Shown: positions 45,999 through 57,853 of the stretch, piece after piece | How positions within the stretch are numbered: the stretch's first letter is position 1 | How the letters are laid out: every line of letters begins with the position of its first letter | The notes under the pieces: model-generated | Databases searched by the model: none | What the model saw: the letters and a program-made list of their open reading frames with translations, nothing else | What the model was told of the DNA's origin: nothing | Assembly: GCA_021018995.1 (NCBI GenBank) | Contig: CM037598.1 | Coordinates: forward strand, 74,666,671-74,730,670 | Length of the DNA stretch: 64,000 nt | From: Chloranthus sessilifolius | Taxonomy: Eukaryota; Streptophyta; Magnoliopsida; Chloranthales; Chloranthaceae | Direction of reading: 5' to 3' | Made by a program: the position numbers and the translations under genes

Positions 45999-48298
45999 AA
46001 CCCCTCCAAATCCTGAACCGACATCCCTACCACTCCCTTCACCCGATTCTGAATTTGAGTATGGAGATCACATTCTCCAGACTGCGGCCCAAGTTGTCGC
46101 ATTGATAGAAAGTGTCACCCGTAAGACTCCAAGCCAAGACAACGAAACAACCACCAAGCATTCATTGAATTCAAAAGAAAGTGAGCCAGAAAAACACCTC
46201 AACCTGTGCGAGACACTTGTCTCTGTTTTCATAGAAGAGGAGGATTACACACAGTATCTCCCACCTTGGAACAGTGTCGTGCAAGCACACGCTCTGACCC
46301 CCAATTTCACTCGCTCCACAAACACATCAACGTCGACTCGTGTTGGGTCTAGCCAGCAACCGACGTGCCCGATTCTTAAGTCAGGAACTAATTACCCACC
46401 TCCTCCTTTCCCTTGGAGTAAAGATTTCACAAGCGTACAACCACCAGAAGGGAATGTGAGAGAAAGAGAGGTCAACTTGCCTCCCCCGCCTCATATCATC
46501 CCTCCACCAATCCCTGCTCCTCAACCACTCCAACCACCTGCACCCAAGGTTCACCGGCTAGGCAAAGAAGTGATACTTGAGCCAGGATAAGAATATGACC
46601 TTCTGCGACACCTCCAGATTCAAGCCCAGATATCCATATTAGAACTCATTAAGAAATCTCCTGATCATCACCGGTTATTGATAAGGACACTCGAAGACAC
46701 GCAAGTGGATGAGGACACAACCCTAGATGAGCTTCATCAAATCGCTTCAGTCATCGCGCAACCTCCGGTGCTCACTTTTACAGACTCAGACATACCTAAA
46801 GAGTCACTCCACGGAAGTGCGACCCCCATATATCTCACGGTCATAATTAGAGGATTCTCTTTACCACACGCACTATTTAACATGGGAGCAGGACTTAACA
46901 TCTGCCCTCTCACCACGTTAAAGACTCTCGAATACACAAAATAAGATATTAGACCCTCCACCTTGTCACTCATAGCTTACGATGGCTCACGTCATTTCGT
47001 GAAAGGAACTATTAAACTCCAAGTTCACCTCGGACCTGTGACGAAAGACATCACTTTCCATGTTTCTGATTCCGCCAGTACATAAAACCTCATCTTAGGG
47101 AGAAAATGGCTAGAGTCCATGAAGGCCATCGCATCCACATACCATCAATGCGTCAAATTCCCACATGAGGACTCCATTGTTCGTATATACGTTGATGCAC
47201 CCCTCCAGGGGATAGACACTGATTACATGGCAAGCATACCAACCGCTCACGACTATGTATTAAACACGAGCCATGTTCGAAAGACTCGAACCCCTGATGA
47301 CACAATCGTCGCAGAGGTCCATCCCCCTGACCATCCTAGTTATCCCCTAATACGTCAACAAAACTTAGTGAGGAGAGAGGTCGATCCAGACCTCACCAAA
47401 CTTTATGACATCAACCCCACCACGACAAAAGGGTGGGATCTCACGTACCAACTTGGATATGTCCCCCACACCGAACTCCGTAAGAATAAACAAGGTCGTA
47501 TAGGACCCATCGTCCCAACAAAAATATGCAAACACATAGGGTTAGGTTATCAATCGGATGACCCACAAGCCGACTTATGCCCTACCTCACCGAAATGGTC
47601 TCTATATGACCACTTCGTCTATGGGACCACTGAGAAAGCTGACGTGCCGAAGCGTAAGGAGGTATCCTTTGCCAAATCCCAAGAAACAAAAATTAAACAA
47701 ACGACTAAAGCATTTAGCAATTTGACAAGCCTCAACGACGACATTGACGAACCGCTTGAAGGAGTCAAACCCTTGTTTGATCTCAAAGAGTCCATAGAAA
47801 AGAGAAGAGAAGAACCTTCAGGAACCAAACCATAATTAGAAGATTGGGAACCTTCATATAGCTGCCCTGCAAGATGATGAAGAGCACTTGCACTCAACGT
47901 GGGGAGAGGATGACACCTCGCAAGAGAATCAACCTCGCTGTCGAGCATGCGCACTCATCCCAACATATTATGAAGATCAAGGAAAAGAACTTGCTACCCT
48001 TGGGGATCCTTTGGGAGATCCCCCTCAGTGGGAAGAACCACCATATTATGACTCAGAAGCAGATATCTCGATCAACTATGATCCTCAGAGTTTCTTCGAT
48101 GAAGAGGCCATTAACGTGATAGAGGAAATTCGAACATCAATGCCACTATCACCCGCGTCACTTATTCAAAAGGTCTCGTTAGCTGAGTACTCAAAAAAAA
48201 GAAGCCAAATTTACAACAAGTCCGCATTTCCCAAAGAATCGCCCGAACAGCCCCAGCAGCCGTCTCGCTCCCTCAACTAGAGGAAGCAATTCCCCTGA
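45999..48298 (+). pseudogene. T2 gag C-terminal spacer and protease
   Basis: The gag reading resumes after Athila with a Pro-rich spacer. One frame runs to 47835 with stops at about 46588, 46942 and 47083, then shifts one frame to 48280. EYDLLRHLQIQAQISILELI (46591-46650) is the conserved Tat segment before protease. The protease motif is LFNMGAGLNICPL at about 46870-46910. Relatives have Asp where this copy has Asn, so the catalytic residue is lost. LILGRKWLESM follows after the 47083 stop. The acidic C-terminal part (PQWEEPPYYDSEADI) precedes the possible intron. Confidence 0.8.
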
Positions 48299-48321
48299 CG
48301 TCCCTTGAGGCGACCGACCCT

Positions 48322-48414
48322 GTATCATATTTATTGTCAAAAATAAAAATTAGAAAAAATAGAAAACCCTAAAAATTCAAAAATATAAAATCTAAAAAAA
48401 TTATAAAACTTCAG
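48322..48414 (+). other. Possible intron between gag-pro and RT in T2
   Basis: A 93-base, strongly A-rich block beginning GTATCATATT and ending AACTTCAG, with no open frame through it, at the place where Ogre-type Tat elements carry a spliced intron. A second possible acceptor, TTTGTAG, lies near 48453. Function inferred from position and composition only. Confidence 0.35.
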
Positions 48415-48480
48415 AAAAGAGAGGGAACCCTTCACCCCTAACTAGATTTGTAGCCAACAAGGAGACTCTTCTCCTAAGGT

Positions 48481-50330
48481 TTCTATCGCATTCCTCGCAT
48501 AAGGACGTAAAGCGTTCTGGCTAGACAATAAGCCAGTGATCATACCGGACGAGATACTTCGTGACTTTGAGAGAGGAATCAATAGCCTTAACCTTTACCT
48601 TACAAAAGATCTCTCAATTATAAATTTTGCAGATGAAGGGTTACCTTTCACAAATTCAAATCCCCAGTGTGATAACTTCACAGTATACGAATTTACCGAG
48701 GATGAAGAAAGAGCACCAGTTGCTGAGGAGGCACTGGACTTCCAACGGGTTATCAAGTGCTTCGATGAGTAGACCCAAGCTACCGCAGAACCACCGAAGA
48801 ACTTAACTTTGGCACTAAAGAGAAACCCAAGAAGTTATTAATTAGTGCAACGCTTAACTTTAAGGAACGTCGCCAAATTGCACAAGTCTTGCAAGAACAC
48901 CTCGACTCTTTTGCGTGGTCCTATGAGGACATGCCCGGTTTAGACCCAAGTTTAGTAGAACATCGTCTTGTCTTAGAACTTGATGTAAAGCCTGTTAAGC
49001 AAAAACTCCGTAGGATGCACCCACAAATTGCCCTCCAAGTCAAAGAAGAAGTCGACAAATTACACAAAGCTAAATTTATTCGAGTCGTTCTTTACCCTAA
49101 GTGGGTTGCCAACATAGTACCTGTCACCAAGAAGGATGACAGAGTACGAGTTTCCATCGACTTTTGAAATCTCAACTAGGCATGCCAAAAAGACGACTTC
49201 CCACTCCCACACATTGACACCCTAATCGACAACACCGCAGGACATGAGATGCTATCCTTTATGGACAGTTTCTCTGGATATAATTAGATCAAATTAGTAG
49301 AGTACGACCAAGAGAAGACTTCATTCACCATACCATGGGGAACATACTATTACGTTGTTATGCCTTTAGGGCTCAAGAACATAGGAGCCACGTATCAACG
49401 CGCCATGATGGCTATCTTTCACGACATGATGCATAAGTGTGTAAAAGTCTACGTCGATGACATATTAGTGAAGTCCCAAACGCGAATAGGACATGTTGAA
49501 GCACTCTGACTAGTGTTACAGAGAGCTAAGAAATACCAGCTAAAAATAAACCCAAAGAAATGTATTTTCGAAGTCACCTCAGGAAAATTACTTGGTTTTA
49601 TAATTAGCAAGCGAGGGATCAAAGTTGACCTTGCAAAATCAGAGCCATCCTTGAGATGCCGCCTCCCAGTAATATCAAAGAATTACGAGGCTTGATAAGA
49701 AGATTGCAATTCATTAGGAGATTTATCTCCCAGTATTCGGACAGATGCGATCCTTTCTACAGACTACTTAAAGGAGGAACTGTGTACAAATGGGATGACC
49801 AATGTTAGCAAGCCTTTGACAACATCAAGAAATACCTCATTAACCCACCTATACTATCGCCACCCGTCCCCGAAAAACCCCTAATTTTATACCTCTCAGT
49901 GAATGACAAAGCAATGAGAGTAATTTTGGAATAATACGAAGAAGACGATAAGAGAGAGAAGGCTATCTACTACCTTAGTAGGACGATGGTCAAGTACAAA
50001 TGAAAATATACTCCGATGGAGAAGACTTGCCTCACATTGGTGTGGGCCTCAACCAAATTATGACACTACTTCGGAGCACATAAAATACTAGTACTAGCCC
50101 GGATAGACCCTCTGAAGTACGTATTCGAAAAACCCGTAACATCAGAAAAGATCGCTCGCTGGCACATGCTATTGTAATAATTCGACATCACTTATGTCTC
50201 ATAGAAATCGATCAAAGGACAAGCCATCGCTGATTATCTCGTGGACCTCCCACTCCAGACTGATGAACCTATACACACGAATTTTTTCGACGAAGACCTA
50301 TTCACGATTTGTAACGAAGAGCCCGACAAG
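48481..50330 (+). pseudogene. T2 reverse transcriptase and RNase H1
   Basis: Upstream linker (48536-48770), then RT: FAWSYEDMPGLDPSLVEHRL, VDKLHKAKFIRVVLYPKWVA, DDRVRVSIDF, KDDFPLPHIDTLIDNTAG and the active site KVYVDDILVKS (about 49443-49478) with both Asp intact. The RNase H1 follows in scattered frames (YYLSRTMVKY, TPMEKTCLTLVWA, HYFGAHKILVLARIDPLKY, then IADYLVDLPLQ). Stops include one after SIDF (Arg expected), SGYN-stop-IKL (Gln expected) and KL-stop-HYF (Arg expected), many compatible with C-to-T changes; a frameshift lies near 49655. Confidence 0.88.
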
Positions 50331-50731
50331 ACCTCATGCGCTCTTTATTTCGACGACTAAACCACAAAGGGAAAGGCATCGGGATAGTCCTAATAAGCCC
50401 AGAAGGAGTTGTCATACCTAGAGCTTTTCAGCTAGATTTCCTTGTTACTAACAATGTCGCCGAATATAAAGCCTTTATAGTTGGACTACGAGCGGCACTT
50501 CAATTAGGAGTTAAACAATTAAAAACTATCGGTGATTCCAAACTGGTAATTTCACAAGTCATAGGAGAATGGAAAACTAAGGAAAGGAGACTAATGGAAT
50601 ACCTAGAAACCATTCAATATTTAGTAAAGAAATTTGAAAGGATATCTTTTACGCACATCCCTAGATTAGAAAATGAAGTCATAGATTCCTTAGCTACGCT
50701 AGCCTCGGTCATCCAAATACCTATCAGATAA
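50331..50731 (+). pseudogene. T2 second (archaeal-type) RNase H
   Basis: After a shift near 50365 the frame reads KGKGIGIVLISPEG, VTNNVAEYKAFIVGLRAALQ, TIGDSKLVISQVIGEWKTKE and a helix ending EVIDSLATLASVI. The pattern ISP-G, NN-AEY-A, GDS-LV and G-W-K is that of the additional RNase H of the Tat lineage. The catalytic Glu (AEYKA) and Asp (GDSKL) are visible. The first Asp lies in the upstream frame (LYFDD). Confidence 0.85.
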
Positions 50732-52007
50732 AATATCAAAACCTTCTTCATTAAAAAGCTGACAGTACCCACCCACGAGGTAGCATGGACCATCAAAAGA
50801 GAATTACCCATCCTCCCCTCAAGTACAGGATGAAAAGAAGCAATCACCTCAGAAAAGCACGTCAAGGCAGAAATCGAAGTAGCTATGTTTAGATTTGAAA
50901 AATCACCGATTGATGATGGACAACCATGGTACTTCGATATCTGGAATTTCTTGAAGTATCAACATGTTCCTCCGTACGCTACGAAAATTGAACAAAAGAC
51001 TATAAGGAACCGATGCACTCGATTCTACATACTCGGTGAAATATTATACAAAGAAGCCTTCACCAAAGGAGTACTACTACGATGCGTCACGACCGCCGAA
51101 GGATAATACATCATCCAAGAAGCACATGCTAGTACCTGCGGCGCCCACTCCGATAGACAGAGACTCGCCGATCAAGTTACACGACAAGGTTACTTCTGGC
51201 CAACAATGATCAGAGATTGTCGCCTCTACGTCCAATCCTGCAAGCAATGCCAAGAACATGACTCACTCATTAAAGCTCCATCAGTTGCATTGAACACTAT
51301 GACCTTGCCATGGCCATTCTCAATGTGGGCCTTCGATATCATTGGACCCTTCACCGACACAATTCGAAATATCATCACTAGATTTGGAGTACCCAGGATG
51401 TTAGTCACTGACAATGGACCACAATTCTACCCTCAATGGACAGGTAGAAGCTATGAATAAAATGCTGATTTAAATTTTGAAATGAACAGTAGAAACAAAC
51501 AATGGAGCCGACTGGCCTGAACGACTACCATAATCACTCTGGGCCTATAGGACCTCTATTTGTACGACCACTGGCCAAAATCCCTACCTCCTCACCTACG
51601 GGATGGAGGCAGTCCTACCATATGAGATACAAGTACCATCTATACGAATTTAACTCGATGATGAGCTATCCTTAGATGAGAGGAGAATTTCCCTACTCAC
51701 GCAGCTAGAGCAGGTTGATGAAACATGTTTAAGGGCAGTTGATCACGCTCAGGTATATCAGAGGAGAGTGGTCAGGGCTTACGATAAGAAAGTCCTTGAA
51801 CGAACCTTTAATATTAGAGAATTAGTCTTGAAGAAAATCATGCCTTCCAAGCATGCCCACCCGAAAGGAAAATTGAAACCGAACTGGGAAGGCCCATATG
51901 TCATAACAACTGCATACCCTGGGAATGCCTACAAACTAGCGAACCAAGATGGGGAAGAACTCTCTAGCCCTTGGAATGCTATGTACCTTAGAAAATATTA
52001 CCCTTAG
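50732..52007 (+). pseudogene. T2 integrase with two internal deletions
   Basis: The linker and zinc-binding end (RLYVQSCKQCQEHDSLI) are preserved. The core begins WAFDIIGPFTD (first Asp) and continues VPRMLVTDNGPQF (second Asp). Relative to T1 about 117 bases are deleted near 51362 and about 72 bases near 51427. The second removes the approach to the Glu helix and shifts the frame. The C-terminal LKKIMPSKHAHPKGKLKPNW and final NAMYLRKYYP at 52004 are intact. Confidence 0.88.
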
Positions 52008-53653
52008 CCCTGTGATCGTCGCATCTCCTTGTTAAATACTTATACTTACCACCCCTGTAGTCGTCACGACCCATTCATTGGTCGTATACCTTCAATTCTC
52101 AGAATATCCTTAAGACCTCCGATCTATTGCCCACCTTTTCTCACTCGGGCAATTTGATCAAAGGACTAGTGACCTATCTAACCCCTTTCAAAAGTATAAG
52201 TAACACCCGATCCTCACTTTCCTTCCCCTGCCATTGGAGGAGACGTTAGAGCAAAAAAAATGGAGATGTTAGGTTCAATCAAAACTCATTATTCTTGTGC
52301 TAGCAAGATGCTTTCAAAAAAATATATGCGTTTACATGTCAAAAAAAAGATCGAGTGAGAGCATTATGATGAATGAACAAGTCAATGAGCTCAGGGAAGC
52401 ATAAGCAGGCTGTGAGGACGTCTCTGATTATTTCACTAGAAGTGTATAAGCAAGCTGCGAGGGCACTAATGATGTCCCCATACTACTAGATGTTAGGTGG
52501 GGGGAGGAAGATAAACTCCTGCTAACCAAAGAATGTGAGATTTTGATGGTGCCGAAGCATGACGAAGAGCTCGATCATGGCATCCCGTACCCCTCTAAGA
52601 AAAAGAGTGTTACCTACCCCTTTTGGAAAGTATTAGATACAAACTATCCCCCCATCACTGAGCCTTACCTCCCTCTGCTATTTTTATTTTCAGACAGTAA
52701 ATCAGAAGTCTTGCAGGATATTCCTAGAAATGAAACTGAAAACTGATGAATGACGACTGGCGCAATCACCTATTATACATACCATACTTCTCCCTAATAA
52801 CCACGAGATAAGATGACCACCACCCTAGGATAGACCTCGTATACAACTGACCTAATCATAAAGATTACCTCACCAGTTCGGTGACAGTATTGATCAACTT
52901 TTTTCTTCAAAACTAACTCACCAAATACCCATGACTGCTTATAAACCCAAAATGCTTATCTTGAAACCCAAAAATGCTCCATTGCATCTTGACGCTGGGG
53001 CATTTTATTTTATTAGAAAAAGAATCATGTCAGACGCGCCGACTTGTCCATAAAGAAGATAAGAAATGATGAAGTTACCCTCCGGGAAGCACTACCAAAG
53101 ATACCATAATATCGATCCTACCACGCTCCTACGCTGGGGCATTTTTATTTTATTTTATTTTATTATTCTGCTATAATTTCTATCCTAGCTATTTTCTTTC
53201 CCTGCTGCATTATTTTTATTTCAAAAAAAAAAGAAAAAAATAAAAAAATAAAAAAAAAAAGAAGAAAAAAGAGCACATATCCATCTTTTGCTACCAGACT
53301 TCGGTCTGAGACACTTACCCCCCTTGACAACTAGCAAGGGGGAGAACAAAAACTATTGACAACATAACTCACATGTGCAGATACGAAGCAGCCTTCAAGC
53401 ACCACTAGGCCAGCTCAGGAAGCATCCAAGTCCCAATGACGGTTGACGGCGCTAAAGAAACTGAAAGCAAAAGTCGACGCAAGAGGTAACTCAAAGAAAA
53501 AGAAGCTAATCAGGTACATCTAAACCAAAAGAATCTCTCTAAATATGTGTCAAAAAAATTTCCATTTCTTTTTATACCTGTCACTGGGGACACCCCCTAT
53601 ATATACAACACACACATTGTAGATATAAATAAAAAAACCACACACTCACACAC
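52008..53653 (+). other. T2 spacer between integrase and antisense gene
   Basis: Aligns with T1 1423-3044; no coding frame. Conserved GGGGCATTTT-T blocks lie near 53000 and 53130, and an A-rich run lies at 53221-53265. Confidence 0.6.
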
Positions 53654-53807
53654 CTAATCCCTACGCTGCCGCTGGGACGATTGAGCACTGCTGTCCCCAG
53701 TATCATCAGCTCGGAGGTTTGTGGAGTGGTCCTTTGAAAATACGATCCCAGCACCTAGAGTCGGTGGAACCTCTAAGCGACGAGGTCCTGCGACTGATCC
53801 TCCCTCA

Positions 53808-54205
53808 CTCGTCTGGCTAATAGACCGCCTCGATTGAGAATGAGGAGGATACCTTGCTGGAACCTCATGAACCACTGCATCCTCCCGAGCATCACCCCTA
53901 ACACGATCATGCGATGTGCGATGAGACTGTCCAGCAAAGGAACCCATCGCCCTCGAATCCAATCCACCGAGCTGATGATCCAGCCTATATATCCCTCACT
54001 CACTCCTCACTCGTCTGGCTAACAGACCGCCTCAATCGAGAACGAGGAGGATACCTCGCAAGAACCTCATAAACCACTGCATCCTCACGAGCATCACCCC
54101 TGACACGATCATGCGATGTGTGATAAGATTGTCCATCCGAGGAACCCATTGCCCTGGAATCTGATCCACCAAGCTAATGAGCTAGCCTATATATCCCTCG
54201 CTCAC
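53808..54205 (-). repeat. 202 bp tandem duplication in last PMD exon of T2
   Basis: GTCTGGCTAA-AGACCGCCTC occurs at 53811 and again at 54013, and the following about 190 bases repeat with scattered differences. T1 has a single copy. At 202 bases it shifts the reading frame. Confidence 0.88.
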
Positions 54206-54454
54206 TCCTCAGCAAACGATACTGTAGCTGATCTAGGGACGCTTACATCTCTGCTCGTGTCGTCCAACGAGCTGCCTCTAATGCCTCAGTATGAGTCATC
54301 TGAGTGGCCATCATCTCGACAAATAAGTCAGCCTGACTTTGCATCTCCCCAAGGACTCATCTCGCCTCAGGAGTGCCTCGCGCTCGCGCCGCCTCCAAAC
54401 GCGCCTCCTCTAGCTGACGAACCTGCATAACCGCATCAAGTCAAGCAAAAACTA

Positions 54455-54472
54455 ATATATATATATATATAT
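54455..54472. repeat. AT microsatellite in PMD intron 9 of T2
   Basis: Nine AT dinucleotides; T1 has a shorter run at the same place. Confidence 0.85.
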
Positions 54473-56608
54473 GTATGAACAAAATAAGAAACTTTGAAAA
54501 TTGAAGGAGCCATACCAAATCCAGCCTCTCCCACAGGAGTAGCTCAACTGTCTCAGCAGTCATTGGATCAGCAGGAGGCACAACAAATGTAGGGGCCTGC
54601 AACAAGAACAGACAAATACATCAAAAATACTGTAATGGCCAATAAACTACAAACACAATAACTAAAACATACCTGAGTAGGGATAGGAATAGACTCCTTA
54701 GGGGGAGCCTCAGGAGCGAAATCCGGAATAGCCTGCACAAAGAACCAAATAATCTAACACAAGATATGTCAAAACAAGATAAAGATGGAATAACCGAAAC
54801 AAAATTATCCCACATCAAAAGAAACTTTACCTGGCTCTCCGGACGTAGAGAGACAATAGTCGCCTCCCTCGTCTAAAGATCCTTGACAACTTAGCGCTGA
54901 AATACCACATGATATTAGTAAACTACTAAGAAAGCAAAACAACGACACCCAATAAACTAATGCAATGACACAAACTAGGTGAAAGATTGAATTGAACTTA
55001 CCCAATGATCTAGCTCAGCCCAAAGCTGAGCCATCACTGGATCCTCCCGACTGGAGGAGGCAACTGAAGACGGATCGAATGACGGAATGGGACCTCCGAC
55101 AGCCAACTCGGCTCTCTACAAATAACAATAAACATATCAGTTGACAAGCTTATGATGCTAATAATACTAAATTGCAAAGACACTTACCAATCGGTCAATC
55201 TCAAATTGTAGACTGACCACTATCTCTTGGTCAGATAGCTGCTGACTGTGATAGACATTCAGCAGTGCCGCCTGACGAGCGACCTCAACCTCCCTCTTAG
55301 ACTATTCAAGATTAAAAAAAAAATGAGACACCACAACCATGTTAGAGCGACCAGAAAACTAAGTTCATATAATAATAATAATAAATTGCAAATTAACTCA
55401 CCAGGAGCTATCTAGCCTCCACTAACCGAATCCCCAACTCATCCTCCGCTCTCCTGGCCTGAGCGACTACGGAGGCTAAAGATTGTAGCATCTCATCATC
55501 CGGATGAGGAGCACACCCCATCCGCTCCATCGCCCTGTGAAGAGCGTCTAGTGCCCCTCACACGCTTGCAGTGAGATGGCCCTGCTCTAATGCAGCCAAC
55601 CTCTCCCTCAAAGCCGACGCTGACTCCGGCCCTCCGATCGCGAAAGAGCCGCTCCCATGGAAGGGACATGTGAAGAGGCGCCCGCCACCCAATGCACTAA
55701 ACCACCGCGCATACTCCCGGGCGTCTGCCTCGTCACGCGCCCCTCTAACTCTAGTCCCCCAGCTCTAAAATCTGCTATCTGAAGAGCCATCCATGCAGCA
55801 AAATTTTGACCAGGAGGGTCGGTCATCCTCTTCGCCACACTGTGGTGAATCTCTGAAGGGACTCTCTAAGCGAGCCCCAGCTGTTGTACCACGCGAGAAG
55901 TGTGGATCCGCTCCACCCTCTCTGAATAGTGAACTCATATGTCCACATCAAAGAAGGGCCGGCTAGACTGAATCACTGGCACGCTGGCATCCTCCTCATC
56001 CTCATAGGGCCTCCAGATCACCTACAACCAAACAAACAAATCAACTCTCAATGAAGACTTAGATCTTAAAACATTAAAACAAAAAGAAAGCGTACATGTG
56101 ACAAATCTATACCTGCCCTACATGCATATCCTCAAAGAGGACTCGCGCGGTCTGATGATCCGAAGACTAGCGACGACCCATCAACACCTCCCTCCACACA
56201 TGCATCCACGAGAACATAAACTTCACCTTCAACGGAACCCCCGGACGAAGGAAAGTGAAATGATCATACGCCCAAAACTGAAAGGAAAAGTGACAACAAC
56301 AACAGCGACACACGAGGAGAAATGTTTACCATTAAACTGTGCAACCGTGGAATTTTTTTGACGATCCCGTCGCGACGATGCGCTCGCTAAATTAAATATT
56401 TAGAGTCACCACCCGGAGCTTTTGGTGTCCCAGGAAATATGGATCAATTTTTATGAGCACCGAAGTGCTAAAAATATGACTCTGAATCTGATCCACACCA
56501 AAGGTTCTTGGGTAGGGGCTTCGGTTATCGATTGGGAAGGTGTTAGGCACCCAATCAACCCGCTAAATGCAGTCTCTACTTAAGGCCAGGTCTATATGAG
56601 GCTGGTTT

Positions 56609-56639
56609 ATATAGTATATATATAATTATATATATATAA
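56609..56639. repeat. AT-rich microsatellite in T3 LTR
   Basis: Imperfect TA repeat. Confidence 0.8.
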
Positions 56640-57100
56640 AAGAAACCAAAATAAGTGACACTTTCCCTTGCCCGAAGGCACACCGATCCTATTGAGCCCT
56701 TCCCGCTTGCCGAAATTTGGGCAGCGTAACGGCTCAATTCTAGGATAGAGGAAAAGCAAAGAAGGTAGAGGAATAGAGGGGAGAGCCGGAGCTCTCGGGC
56801 CCTTATAGCACAATTGGGGAACCTTGTGTTGGCTTGCTTCGGTGAGCTTTTTGAAGGCTTGTATGGTATGGAATGGGGTTCTAACTCCTAAGGCTTGAAG
56901 CTAAGAGGTAGAGAAGGAAAGCTAGGGGGTAACACACACCTAACTTAGAGGTTTTTAATGAAATACTAAGGTCTAAAGGGGCCTTTTGAATTCTGAAATT
57001 TGTATGGGGATGGTGCACCAAAGGGAGAAAGATCTTCTCACTTAAGCTCTTTCTCTCTTAGGTAAAAATTCTCAACCCTTAAGCAAGAGGGGTGGCTCTC

Positions 57101-57108
57101 TATTTATA
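57101..57108 (-). promoter_or_regulatory. TATA box of T3 LTR
   Basis: The minus strand reads TCTCTATAAATAGAGAG, a consensus plant TATA box within a small palindrome, about 730 bases into the LTR. Confidence 0.7.
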
Positions 57109-57838
57109 GAGAAAGGGAGGATTAGTGAGGGGTTAAAGTCCTAATTGGATTAGCAATTAGGTAATGAGCAATCTAAGATTTTTCTAGTTTTTTAGAGCTT
57201 GGAGAAGAGGGATTTGAGTTTAATGGTAGATGATAGGGTGGTGACTTGAATGGCAAAAGGGTGATAACTTAAGCTAATAAGGTCACTAGGGTCCTAAAGA
57301 AACACACCCTAGACTTTGGGATGGTCCACAAGTCAAACCCCTAATGTCAATTTTGGCCATTTTTTGAAGGAAAACCAGGCCCAAACTATTGGAAGTTGAA
57401 GACCCGCAGGGGGTTGGCCCGGTTTGCAATTTCCTGCACAAATATGCAATTTTCAAATTGCCATAACTTTTTATGTATAACTCAAAATTAGGCAATTCTT
57501 AGCTCGTTGGAAAGATGGGAAGCTCTACTTTCCAATGGTATATGTCTTAGGTTGGACAACTATCTACAAAAACTTTAACACTCCTCTTTCTAATCGCTGT
57601 TCAGGGGGTTCGAATCATGCCCGAGAAGGGTTCTAATAAATCTAGGAAGGCTATGGTTGATTCCTAAGGGTTCGGGATTGGTTTCTAAAGGTTCAGGATA
57701 AGTTCTGAGGGATCTAAGGTGATTCCAAGGGGTTTGGGGTAATTCCTAAGGGTTCCATACATGCCATCAAAAGCTTGGAAGTGTGCCTCTCTCGAAATTT
57801 GTTTTGATCTGGCCTTGGGCCAAATTTGGGTGTCTACA

Positions 57839-57853
57839 GATGCCCCTCTTTGG
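57839..57853 (-). promoter_or_regulatory. T3 polypurine tract
   Basis: The minus strand reads CCAAAGAGGGGCATC next to the LTR start TGTAGACACC. Confidence 0.8.

Larger units (their letters stand above)
22322..56337 (+). mobile_element. Tat-lineage retrotransposon T2, nested and 3'-truncated
   Basis: It has a 5' LTR, primer-binding site, gag, protease, RT-RNase H, a second (archaeal-type) RNase H, integrase and an antisense PMD gene, in that order. The dual RNase H is a hallmark of the Tat lineage. Two insertions split gag: a caulimovirid at about 25621-31238 and an Athila element at 32457-45993. T3 truncates it at 56337, inside intron 2 of the PMD gene. Only about 200 bases separate the LTR from gag, so there is no room for the additional ORF1 of true Ogre elements; Retand-like is closer. 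Confidence 0.88.
53654..56337 (-). pseudogene. Antisense multi-exon PMD gene in T2, 5'-truncated
   Basis: Eight exons remain: 56113-56277, 55402-56021, 55188-55301, 55002-55115, 54831-54896, 54673-54732, 54516-54596 and 53654-54422. Every readable intron begins GT and ends AG, between codons. Exon sizes match T1: 165/165, 620/619, 114/114, 114/113, 66/66, 60/60, 81/90, and 567/566 once a 202-base duplication in the last exon is removed. The first retained exon begins FWAYDHFTFLRPGVPL; the next begins VIWRPYEDEEDA and contains ERIHTSRVVQQLGLA, typical PMD text that is cleaner than in T1. Later exons are Ser/Pro-rich or helical (ELLLWERLDL, VRQLEEARLEAARAR). Exons 1-2 are missing because T3 inserted in intron 2. 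Point stops occur in exons 3, 4 and 7 of the T1 numbering. Confidence 0.82.
56338..57838 (-). repeat. T3 3' LTR
   Basis: On the plus strand it runs from TGTGCAACCG to GGGTGTCTACA (1,501 bases); on the minus strand it opens TGTAGACACCCAAATTTGGC and ends GTTGCACA. The left edge is fixed by the break in T2 homology; 56333-56337 (TAAAC) would be the target duplication. A TATAAATA box is at 57101-57108 on the minus strand. Confidence 0.85.
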
